Positions 21,061 to 30,493 of a stretch of DNA of 64,000 nt are shown piece after piece. Both the position numbers and the translations under genes were made by a program. The notes beneath the pieces are model-generated. The model did not search any database, was not told where the DNA came from, and was given only the letters and a program-made list of their open reading frames with translations. Numbering within the stretch: the stretch's first letter is position 1; each line of letters opens with the position of its first letter. The DNA is from Alectoria sarmentosa (lineage: Eukaryota > Ascomycota > Lecanoromycetes > Lecanorales > Parmeliaceae): positions 248,001 to 312,000 of the forward strand of contig WOGZ01000001.1 of NCBI GenBank assembly GCA_009733775.1, written 5' to 3'.

Positions 21061-23673
21061 TCACCTCCCTCTGTTAATAACTCCATTGTCCTTCCCCTTT
21101 GACGTAGGCCTTGGACCCATTGAGCTGTCTCTACCGTTGCAAACGGGCCTTGATCCAAAAGAGGTCTCTCTGCTTTTTTCATTTGATACCGTCCTCAATC
21201 CCATAGCGGTCTCCCGCCCATTCGAAAGTGCCATAGGCGAATTCTTGGGCAGCGGTAGCATACTAACCCGACGGTTACTTGCGAAAGAGGTGCTTGGACG
21301 CTGCGGCCTTGGTCTCGCAGATGGACTCTCTTCAGGAGGCACATCCGGAGGTGAGCCGGGTGCCGAGCCGAGGTGAATGCTCTCCTTTTTTGACGCGGTA
21401 GATGGGGGGGTCTTGTCCTTGACTTTTACCCAATCGGCCGAGTTCGCAGGTGAGGACCAGGAAGTTTGACGCCTCTCGAAGGGGCTTTGGGTTGCAGGTG
21501 CAATGCGCGGGCGATGCGATATGGTTGCAGTGATATGAGCGGGTGCTGGGGATGAACGACCCAACGGGCTAGGAGTAGCAAGGCTAGATGAATTCAGGTG
21601 AGATCCGGCGCTGCTCGGGGAACGGAAAGCCATCGTGTTCCTACGGTTGAGCGATGAAGTAGAGTATGGTACTGGCCTTGGTTTCTGACCGAACTCAAAA
21701 TGGTCGACCTTTGGAGAAGCGTTCCAGCGAGGCTTGCTGTCGACTTGTGACAAGCCAGGTCGTTGCGACCGGCATCCAGGCGTGGGCGTAGCCGAAGCTT
21801 GTTTAGCATAAGGTGATGGTGATGGGCCTCGAGATGAGGACTGACCATCCGATGTGAAAGACCTAGACATAGGGGTTTTGCGAGGCAGCTGAATTGAGCT
21901 AGGTGATCCGGGTGGCATCGTGAAATTACGACGTGTAATATTCAGACGGTTGTTGCTGTTAAACACAATGCTGCTTCTGCGGCTCAATCCATTCATGCCA
22001 GGAGACTCATCACGCTTGGTGCCATTTGCTGGACCCATGACAACAGAGGATGTAGGCGAGCTGCCTGGCGTTTCAATAGCACTACCATTTGCGGATCGGT
22101 CTAAGGAACGGTCCATAGACATAATACTAGAAATAGAGTCGCGCAGCTGTTGATGTTTGTTCATGATCAAATCATCCAAAGCCAGATCCATGTCTTTCAT
22201 GTCAGAGCTAATGCTCTGCCATCTAGCTCTTGTGTCCGACTGCAGCCTTAGAATCTCGCCATTGACAGTGAAACGGTCAGTAACACCTTTGTCAATGATT
22301 CCTAAAACCTTCTCGATTGCTGGTCCGTAATGGATCTTCTTTGCCTCATAGGCCTCCACCTTCTTAGCTAGCAACGGAGGGTTACTGTGCTGTGCCCCTA
22401 CATCGATTGCTTCTTGAAGCTTGATGATGGCGCGCTCGATCGACTCACAAAGCTTTTGAGCTTGCCTTCCAGCGTTCCGGAACAGAAGCACCCAACGATC
22501 CTCGCCGAGCTCTTGCCTCAGACGTTGAGCATCGCGTTCCAATGTCTTCCACTTCTTCTCTAGGCTGATCCTCCTCGACTCAAGTTCTTGACATGCTGTG
22601 GGTAACACTGGCTGTGCTTTGGCTTGGAAATTTGACAACGTCATTGGGAGAAAGTCCAAGGACGCGCGAAGAGGCTGCATGCGAGCGAAGAGAGCTAGTA
22701 GTCGGTCATCCTCCGGTGCCATGCCGGTTCCTGGTGACTCCATTGGTGAGCTTGGTGGTAAGGCATTCGGTAAGCTCATGCGATGGCTGGTGGTCTGCCT
22801 CTCGCCCTCTTCAACGATGGTGTCAAGCTCCTGCATGTCAAGAACTCCGATACTTTCGGATGAATCTGCTAGCAAAGCTTTGTGCCTTGCCTCTTCCATC
22901 TCAAAGACAAGCCCGGACAGACTTTCTACCTCCAAACCAATGTCTCCGAGTACAACATTCCATAGCTCTTCCCATTCCATTGCCAATTCGACCTGTCGTT
23001 TGATGCCCTTTAGTGACCTCCGCGCAGTCTCCCAATCCTCCAGGATCTTCTCCATTTGATCAACGACACCCTTGAGCTGCTCATTAGGAACATCCGAGAT
23101 GTCTTCTCGTTCCTGCAGGTCTTCAATCGCTCTGACATACACCCCAATCAGGCTTTCGAACTTCTTAATCGCCGCTTGAACTTCTCCAAGCCCATCTCGC
23201 CCTCCAGCAGCCGCCCACTCCACATCATCTTCGGCATTAAGTCCACTCAAGACCTCCGTTGCCTTCTGAAGCCATCGTCTAATCTGGTCTGCGGCGCTAC
23301 TGAGAGTGGACACGGCGATAGGAGCTGTAGGTATGGAAGAGATGCTGCTAGATAGCGAGGTCGCATTGGGCAAGGCCAGGGAAGTCAGTTGTGAAAGCTG
23401 ACTGGCAAGTGATACGCGCGAGAGTGAGTATACCGAATTCGCTCGAGATGACCTTATTGAGTTCAGGGAATTGAAGTACGACTCTGCACCTACTGGCGAC
23501 ACAAGCCTCTGCTGCGTGGATGATCCCCTAGGAGATGCCAATGGCTCGTCATCCTCTGGAGTGCTAAAAGGTAGGGTGGCTTCTGGTTTCTGTGCGTTAG
23601 ACTCAGTTGTTGTGGTGAGCCCATTGTTGCCTTTCTTCGAAAACCCTGTCAGTAGGCTATAGCCCGTCATCAT
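21061..23673 (-). CDS. kar9: Karyogamy / spindle-positioning protein KAR9
   Basis: A single open frame encodes 870 residues, starting at the true ATG 23673. A long alpha-helical region (about 125-520) contains the family-typical EDRWVLLFRNAGRQAQKLCE and SIERAIIKLQEAID, and GPAIEKVLGIIDKGVTDRF. The last 350 residues are Ser/Pro/Arg-rich and disordered, as in other Kar9 proteins. Kar9 links the EB1 homologue Bim1 at microtubule plus ends to class V myosin, so that the spindle is pulled along actin cables. One Ser-x-Ile-Pro (112-115) could bind EB1, but it lies at the N-terminus and lacks a basic context. No intron was needed. Confidence 0.9.
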   Translation of the reverse strand: MMTGYSLLTGFSKKGNNGLTTTTESNAQKPEATLPFSTPEDDEPLASPRGSSTQQRLVSPVGAESYFNSLNSIRSSRANSVYSLSRVSLASQLSQLTSLALPNATSLSSSISSIPTAPIAVSTLSSAADQIRRWLQKATEVLSGLNAEDDVEWAAAGGRDGLGEVQAAIKKFESLIGVYVRAIEDLQEREDISDVPNEQLKGVVDQMEKILEDWETARRSLKGIKRQVELAMEWEELWNVVLGDIGLEVESLSGLVFEMEEARHKALLADSSESIGVLDMQELDTIVEEGERQTTSHRMSLPNALPPSSPMESPGTGMAPEDDRLLALFARMQPLRASLDFLPMTLSNFQAKAQPVLPTACQELESRRISLEKKWKTLERDAQRLRQELGEDRWVLLFRNAGRQAQKLCESIERAIIKLQEAIDVGAQHSNPPLLAKKVEAYEAKKIHYGPAIEKVLGIIDKGVTDRFTVNGEILRLQSDTRARWQSISSDMKDMDLALDDLIMNKHQQLRDSISSIMSMDRSLDRSANGSAIETPGSSPTSSVVMGPANGTKRDESPGMNGLSRRSSIVFNSNNRLNITRRNFTMPPGSPSSIQLPRKTPMSRSFTSDGQSSSRGPSPSPYAKQASATPTPGCRSQRPGLSQVDSKPRWNASPKVDHFEFGQKPRPVPYSTSSLNRRNTMAFRSPSSAGSHLNSSSLATPSPLGRSSPAPAHITATISHRPRIAPATQSPFERRQTSWSSPANSADWVKVKDKTPPSTASKKESIHLGSAPGSPPDVPPEESPSARPRPQRPSTSFASNRRVSMLPLPKNSPMALSNGRETAMGLRTVSNEKSRETSFGSRPVCNGRDSSMGPRPTSKGKDNGVINRGR

Positions 23674-24694
23674 AGACTAGTAAGTGTGTCTTGTATGAAC
23701 GCCTCGTGAAAGTCGTAGATATTGTTAGGTTTGAATGTACGTTTTGCCAAGTGCTCTGCTCTGTTTCTCTTAAAGCCCGGAAAGCAAAGAATATTGATCG
23801 TTTCAAGTTTCCTTCTTTCCGTCCAAAATCTGAGCTTATGTGCCTTCACTCTGCGTGCTGCTAGTAGGATCACCGAGCCGTCGTAATAGTCAAGCCACAG
23901 CTTCGATTCTCCAATAGGCGGCGGTGTTTTAGTCAAGCAAGATCACTGGACATCATACTGCACCACGCTCCTATGAACGTCAACGCCGCAATATCCAGGT
24001 TGGAGCCTCTCTAATTGACGGTGTAAGAGGGCTGAGGGTAGGCAGATCGACGTTCCTTCCAGTCAACCAGCTACAGCTTCGATCTCTGAAGCTATAGCAA
24101 GGCTTTATCTTTATGTGTAGTGCATGAGATTTCTCGAAAACAAGGGGGAATTCTGCTGTGGGGGAATGAAGTGGATGAGGTTTCCTGCGGTGGTAAATGA
24201 AACTGGACGCAGGGGCCGTGTTGAAAGTATAGCTCACGCGTTTGAGCGGCCTCAAGAGTTTCTTATTGGATTGCAAGCAAAGCAGGGCAAATAGCAGGTA
24301 GAAATTTGGCTAGATAACAAGCTTTGAGCAGGACTCAGCTGGGAGGTAGAAGTATGGGCAAGCTGTGTATCTTGTATGGGTAAGTAGATGTAGGCATGGT
24401 GGCAGGCAATTTCATGTTGACAGCGGCAGCTTTACGGTTGACCATTGCATCACAGCGACTCTTGAGACTAGCACTACGGGCGACTTCCATGTCTGCAACT
24501 GTTTGGACAGTTCTTGGCTGCAAAGAAGGACGCCTATCACTGAACTGCAACACATTTGAATTGTCATTCTCTAACTGATGGACACAATGGTGAACCGGGG
24601 GTATCAAGAAAGAACGCTCTGCAGTCAAAAAATGGAAACACGGCCCGGCTTGAGCATAGCACCTCTCCATGTTCCTTCGTACTTATTGTAATCT
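23674..24694. other. Intergenic, upstream of KAR9
   Basis: 1.0 kb of presumptive KAR9 promoter and the 3' flank of the next gene. Only short unsupported open frames were seen. Confidence 0.55.
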
Positions 24695-26293
24695 TCATGA
24701 TTCATAGCGCTCGTTGATGCCAGTCCCTTGCTCTTCGGGATATACTGCTTGCTGGTTTGGCCGTATTGATGCTGCTTTGAATTCTTTTGTGAGCTCTTCC
24801 CTAACTGCTTTACTCCATTGAAGGATAGCTGTATCAAAGCCCGGCCACGCCTCACTTTTTGCATTTACCACACCCGAGACATTGACTTTCAGCTTAGTTT
24901 CCCACCGAAGTTCGGCCGCTTTGATCCAATAGCGAAGGTTCTCCGAGCAGCGGTAGGGTTTCGCCGTGTCCGTGTGGAAGGTTTTGATGGCACCAAATTG
25001 TCTTTTAGAGTTCTTCAAAAGAGCGTTGTGCAGATGAATAAGAGTCAGCCCCGTCCGCAATTCTTCCAGGAACTGTGTGGGTGTCTGGGCGCAGTCTTCA
25101 AGGGCAGTCCATTCGGGTAGCTTGTGCTCAGCTAGGAATGAGCATAAGAAAAGCCATTCTCTTTCACGTTCTCGACCATGCCAGGACCCCTCAAGCCAAG
25201 CCCAGCTGTCTTGGGTCTTCTTTTCCTGCTCCTCCATTGATTCTTCTTCAATTAGAAACGCTTCTATCCCTTCCACCCATTGTTTCATGATCCTCAGTTC
25301 TTCCTCTCTCACACCGCCAGCAAAATTTCGACCAGCCATCCTTTTCAGCACGTCGAGAATACCAAGAAGTTCTTCACGTATCTGACGTTCCGACTTGATG
25401 CTGTAAAGCCGGTGCGGGTCCTCGTGGGAAGTGTAGTACATCTTAGCGGCACGAATCGCCAGGGTGACAACATCTAAGATGTGCACACCTTGTATTTCAT
25501 ACCAGCCTGATGATTGTGAGAATGACGACGACACTTGTTGTTTGTTGTCTCCGTCAGGACTGTTGTTTTCTGAAGCCAGCTTTCGTTGTTCGAGTTCTTG
25601 CTGACTTTGATCTCGAATTTCTTGCAATACCTTTTTGGCATCAGCCAGGGTTGTCTTGAGATCAAGTCTAAGCGTCTCCAAATCTGGTGGTGGGGGAAGA
25701 TATTGAACTCTGTGACTATAGGTGCTGACCGTGGGTGGCAGCATGAGGGGTTCCTCTGGGTCACTACCCACTCCCTCGGGAGAGCCATTACTGTTATCTA
25801 TGCCTTGTCCCAAGTCTGGACTCGCACGAATCCTAGGAAGAATGTCTGTAGACGGCTTCTCGATGCCGGTCTTGTTCCTGGATCCTTTCGCCAACTGGCC
25901 TCCCTTGCCATCTAGTAAGCCAGTGCGAGCGAAGTAGTACTGGAGATGAGCAATGCTGCCCAAGCTAAGAACACTATCCCTGTTCCCAGCCGAAGGCGCG
26001 AAAGAGACACCCTGTGGCCGGACATAGCCTCTTTGGCGGACAGCACCAGAGGCAGAGACGGAACGGGAGCTTATGGATGGTTGAGAAACCGTAGAGCCCG
26101 AGGAAGTGGTCGATGAGTTGGCGGAGAATGATCGACTCAGCGGCGGACAAGCAAACAATGCAGGCGTAGGAGATATCGACGGAGATGGTGAGGAGTCTCT
26201 GGTGAAAGGCGGGGAATATGAAGCATTGCTTTCAGGTGATGGACTCGAAGCGTTTATTGGCACAGGCGGAGCATTGCTCGCATGTTCGTACAT
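24695..26293 (-). CDS. Uncharacterised fungal protein with a possible calponin-homology-like C-terminus
   Basis: One open frame encodes 532 residues from the true ATG at 26293. The N-terminal 200 residues are Ser/Pro-rich. A predicted coiled coil (LETLRLDLKTTLADAKKVLQ) follows, then helical sequence (GVHILDVVTLAIRAAKMYYT) and a Glu/Arg-rich linker. The segment from about 380 to 500, with LEELRTGLTLIHLHNALL and then YRCSENLRYWIKAAELRWE, resembles the DG-x-LC-LLN and NI..FL.A helices of calponin-homology domains. That would suggest actin or microtubule binding, but the resemblance is weak and inferred by eye. I recognise no named orthologue. It lies between KAR9 and the acylphosphatase gene on the same strand. 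Confidence 0.8.
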   Translation of the reverse strand: MYEHASNAPPVPINASSPSPESNASYSPPFTRDSSPSPSISPTPALFACPPLSRSFSANSSTTSSGSTVSQPSISSRSVSASGAVRQRGYVRPQGVSFAPSAGNRDSVLSLGSIAHLQYYFARTGLLDGKGGQLAKGSRNKTGIEKPSTDILPRIRASPDLGQGIDNSNGSPEGVGSDPEEPLMLPPTVSTYSHRVQYLPPPPDLETLRLDLKTTLADAKKVLQEIRDQSQQELEQRKLASENNSPDGDNKQQVSSSFSQSSGWYEIQGVHILDVVTLAIRAAKMYYTSHEDPHRLYSIKSERQIREELLGILDVLKRMAGRNFAGGVREEELRIMKQWVEGIEAFLIEEESMEEQEKKTQDSWAWLEGSWHGREREREWLFLCSFLAEHKLPEWTALEDCAQTPTQFLEELRTGLTLIHLHNALLKNSKRQFGAIKTFHTDTAKPYRCSENLRYWIKAAELRWETKLKVNVSGVVNAKSEAWPGFDTAILQWSKAVREELTKEFKAASIRPNQQAVYPEEQGTGINERYES

Positions 26294-26736
26294 GATCGTA
26301 TATAGGCAACTGGGGATGTGGATGATTGCAAGAAGTGTACAGAGGCATGAGCAGGAAGACGACTTACTTGACTATTCACTGTTTGATGTTTGTGGAGTCG
26401 GGCCAACAGTCTAGGGGTGAAATTCAGGGCGACGCGCTTGTGTTTAGGCCATTTAACCGATGTTTTACCGTGAAACGCGTTACACTAGGGCTTCTCGACA
26501 GGGCTGTACGTTAGAACGCAAAAGAATAATATGCCTTTTGTATTAGAGGAGCAGAGCAGAGTCAGATTGTGTGACTATTGATACGAGCAGATTCTTGTAG
26601 CTGTCATAGCGATTTCTCCCTGCTATAAGCAATGCCCCATCCCCAATTCCTTGATCAGTTCAACTGAAGGATTACACTGTCATTTACTGGATCTTAAAAG
26701 AGCTCTCTCCTTCCTACGTACATTTCGCAGTCAGTA
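26294..26736. other. Short intergenic region
   Basis: It lies between the start of the CH-like gene and the stop of acylphosphatase. No gene seen. Confidence 0.6.
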
Positions 26737-27509
26737 TTACTTCTTCAAGCTAAGAACCAGATCTATAGAAAACTTCTGAGGAGCAAAAGGAGTTTTCCGT
26801 CTCCCCGATACATGCTTTGTGACTCTGGTTTTGTAGCCAAGTAGGAAGAAATCACTCCGAAATGGGCGCACCTTTTCCTTAATCTCTTCTTTCTCGAGCT
26901 TCAACACGTGGGCAGCACGAGGCCCATCGTTGAGCTCCTTGAGAAACGACTTGATGCTGTCTTCTGAGCCCTGCGCTTCCCCAGTTACCTAACGCCGACT
27001 GTCAGTCACTAGAATCTGATAGCTCATTGCATTGACGTTTGTGACAGTGTTGCTTGGAGTATCTAATTCATATGATAGTCTTTTTAAGAGGACTTACAGA
27101 AGGAGTGCAAATGAGCGAGTGAAATCAATGGAAAAAGGGATAGGAGCCAAGAAAACAACGGTTCGAAGAATTGCTGGGAGCCCGTACCTTATTGTCCGAG
27201 GTGTTCGTAACAAAGCCCGTCAGGTTCAGGGACTTTGCTTTTGTTTGAGCGAACGATCTGTCAAGTAAGAAAAGTCAAATATGGTCTCCAACAGGTTTCA
27301 TGGATCCGGCGTTGCAGTATGACCTACCGAAAGTTGACACCTGCGGGCAGTCAACAGCTTCGAATATCGGGGGCTCAGAATGAGATAACGACAAACCTTG
27401 TACCGTGCCATGTACTGTGTAGGAAATCTATTCGAGGCGAAGATTAGCTGGCCAATGCTCTTCATCAGTGCCCCCACAACGTGATCATGCATACCCGTTG
27501 TTGAGACAT
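26737..27509 (-). CDS. Acylphosphatase
   Basis: Exons 27509-27495, 27427-27397, 27340-27328, 27257-27188 and 26988-26737. The spliced product begins MSQQRISYTVHGTVQGVNFR, then SFAQTKAKSLNLTGFVTNTS. It contains the acylphosphatase signature G-x-V-Q-G-V-x-F-R with the phosphate-binding Arg20 and the catalytic Asn38; VTGEAQGSEDSIKSFLKEL and GPRAAHVLKLEKEEI follow. The enzyme hydrolyses carboxyl-phosphate bonds in small acyl phosphates. Read through, the last exon gives 126 residues, longer than the usual 90-100. It also contains a perfectly spliceable gtgcgc...cag segment of 96 nt that keeps frame; removing it gives 94 residues. Four introns in so short a gene, including a 13-nt exon, are notable. 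The family call is very strong; the exact C-terminus is uncertain. Confidence 0.9.
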
Positions 27510-27605
27510 TGTGCCGTCGTTGAGAGGCACGATGGGTGTAATGTACTAGTACCTTCGGTTTTTTTGATGAAACGGGCCAGGATGTGAGGTCATCGCTGAA
27601 GGCTG

Positions 27606-27617
27606 CACGTGACGTCA
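27606..27617. promoter_or_regulatory. Composite CACGTG / TGACGTCA palindromic site
   Basis: CACGTGACGTCA overlaps an E-box (27606-27611) and a perfect CRE/ATF octamer (27610-27617), about 97 bp upstream of the acylphosphatase start. Such sites bind bHLH and bZIP factors in fungi; occupancy here is inferred. Confidence 0.5.
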
Positions 27618-27739
27618 ACCGTACGCGCTAAAATAAAGTACTTCCTTCGCTCTCCTCACAAACGCCTTATATTTGGAAAGCATTACACATTGCAGGACTG
27701 TCACTGTCTACAAGAAATTTTAAAATTTATCCATACTCT

Positions 27740-30065
27740 TTACCGCCGTCTGCTGGGCCCTCCAAAAGTGTTGGCTCGATCGGCCAGGCTAACAACTTCA
27801 CCAATACCAGCCTCTTCTTGCCTCTCTTCCTCCGCGGTGATCTCTTCCCGGCTGTCCCACCACTTGGTCTCTGCTAGATCAAATGCCACCTTCCTCAACT
27901 CTTTGACGGAACTATTGATGCCATCACCTTTGCTCTGCAATTTTTCAAGAACAAGCTCTTGCCATGAATTCGAAGTCCTAGAGAAGAATTCACGAAGACT
28001 CTCAAAGGGTCGCGGGTGAGGTCTCGTGTCGGCGACTGTACATTCTGGCTGTTCATCCTCAGCCTCATCCTCATCCATCTGCTCCTCTGAAAACGGTATT
28101 TCTGTAGACTTTGTTGGGACCTCTGCTGGTGGCAGAGCCACACCTGACGGTGTCTCCCCCTCTATATCTTCGTCCATCGAATTGATTTCTTCGTCTTCGT
28201 CGGACCCCGATTCGCTCTCCGAATCGTCGACTTGCCAGTCTTCGAGTTCCCTTCTGTAAATTTCTTCAACGCCGTCGAGTCTACCAAGATCGATGGCGTG
28301 CATCTCATCAAAAGTATATTCGCGATCACCGCGCTCATAGGTTCCCCCAAAGATATACAGCACATCGCCTTGGACTGCCAGCTGGGCGTTGAACCTGGAA
28401 TGAGGCATCATGCTTAGGATTATTTTACCTACCCTTAACGGCGCATCTTCTAGATTATGATTTCGGAGTCAGTATCGCATGTTTGAGAGTGTTCTGAGCT
28501 TTGGAACGTGTCTACGGAGTAGGAACTCCTAAGACATGCCTCAGTACTCAAGATTTGGTCCAAAAGAGAAAACATGGACTCCGAAAATACGTACCTACCT
28601 CCAACATGGGCTCTGTATCTATAGTATCCAAGTCCGCAATGATTCCCTTTGTTTCCAATGCTGCAAGGTTGCGGAGCAACTCAGCTTCATCTGCTTTGCC
28701 TCTGCCTCTTTTTGCACCACGGTCTCCCATCTGTTTCTTGGGAGCAAGCTTGGTGCGCCGCAACATCAGGGGGAAAAATCTGTTTCGCTCGATGTTGAAT
28801 GCAAACAGCTGGTCAAAGAACTCGCTATCGATTCCTTCCTCGCTCTCTTCAACATCGTGAACTCCACCAAACATAATTCCACGACCTTTGTGATAAGCCT
28901 GGGTCACGCCTGCTCTGGGTGGATTCGGCGCATTTACTGGTTTCTTCCGACGCTCCCATCGCACCGTTGGGGCAGCGCTGCTTAGTGCATCTGCTGCTGG
29001 TTGCTCGATTCGAAGAACCCAAGTGTCTTGATGTATTACCGGTTTCAAGACCGATTTCGATGATTGAGGGCCTCCCTTAGTCTGGTTGCCAGCGATAGCG
29101 TTGGCTTTGACCCTTGAATAGCCCCCAAATAAGACAGCTCCTGCATCATGTGGAAGAAAGGAAAAAGAAGACCTCGCATCGGGCTTCTGAGGCAGCGCAA
29201 AATTGTGCCACACGTAATTTTGACAGTCATAAACCCAAAGATCTTGTAGATACTTGGTCACCTGGGACGTGTCCTGAAATCCGCCGAACAAGATTATGTA
29301 GTTCTAGATATGAATGAGCAGTCGCTAGCAACCGTTGTCTAGATACGTGAACTTACTTTATAATACACCAGCCTGTGTCCACTTCTTGCAGGCGGGCTCT
29401 TACCTTTGCTTTCTATTCTAGTCCACTCTCTGGTGGATGGCTCTAGCCTCCAGAAGTCGTTGTAATGGTAGAAAGTGCCTTGTTTCGGTGACGAAAATTC
29501 ACCTTTTATCCCAGATTAGTGAGCCCAATATTGGAGACTCTTTCCGTTGAGTTGATTCCCAGACATACCCCCAAATAAATACACTCCGCCAGCATTGCCA
29601 CCTCGACACCACGCATGCCCACTTCTTGGTAATGGACTGTTCGGGCTTGTTACTTTACGCCACTCGTCTCTTTCAGTATAGTATATAAAAAGGTCATTGA
29701 AGAACGTAGCAAGAGCACCGTTATAATGTTCTCCTCCGAAAAGGAAAAGCTCCTTCACACTTGAAGGTGAGCCAATGAGAGTTGCCGATGAACGAGCAGA
29801 TGGAGGGTCGCAGAGAGTCTCCGTGACTTTGAGAAATTGGGCTTGCTACTATCGTGAGCAGCTTCAAACCATATCTGAAAAGAGAATTGCCCACCTGTTT
29901 GGCGTACTCTTCTAGCACTGACTCTAGGTCAACATCTTCAGCACCACTTTCATCCGCGCCTTTAGATTTGACTTTCTTTTCTTTCTGAGCTATCTTTTTG
30001 CTCTGTTTGGCAGCAACGCGAGCTTTCTTCTCAGCGTCCTTGGATTTCTTGTCCTTCTTAGCCAT
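27740..30065 (-). CDS. kel3: Kelch-repeat protein, KEL3/KLHDC4 family
   Basis: Five exons (30065-29895, 29845-29569, 29502-29357, 29303-28595, 28449-27740) encode 670 residues. The N-terminus is a Lys-rich charged helix (MAKKDKKSKDAEKKAR). About six kelch blades follow, each with a hydrophobic-Gly-Gly turn: ELFLFGGEHYNG, GGVYLFGGEFSSP (formed by splicing), YIILFGGFQD, AVLFGGYSR, RGIMFGGVHD and VLYIFGGTYERGD, typical of human KLHDC4 and yeast Kel3. An acidic linker and a C-terminal region beginning at RPFESLREFFSRTSNSWQ complete it. The family is widely conserved but its biochemical role is poorly known; the propeller implies protein-protein binding. It is divergent from the RecQ gene. Confidence 0.92.
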
Positions 30066-30493
30066 AGCCCTTTGATGGACGCAGATTACCAATCAAAGCT
30101 TGTAAAGCAAGTCAATGAACATTCAGGATTTGAAGACCCAAGGAATCCAGGATCTATACGCATCAAATGTTCAGTTCAACACCAAAGCTGGTTCAAGAGG
30201 CACATGTTATTGGCGTATAAGGTCAATACAGAATACCTTGTTCCACTCGGAACTCAAGGTCTTCTACTTTTTATTTCTTTGAGATGTCCATAGGAAGGGA
30301 CGAAGGAATTTGATGAAGTATTTTACAGAGATTTTCACGTGACTTCGCAATAGCGGTAAATCCGGCAGGCGCGTCTCTCTATCATACGCGAAGTGATACC
30401 TAGCCAGCGATTACACCTACTTAATCACCACTCTAGTGTTAGGACTTAACATCTTGATGGCTGCTTTTTCCCAAGCACCTATGACTGGATTCT
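30066..30493. promoter_or_regulatory. Bidirectional intergenic region between KEL3 and RecQ
   Basis: 428 bp between divergent start codons. It contains a CACGTGA E-box-like element near 30337. No other site is claimed. Confidence 0.55.
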
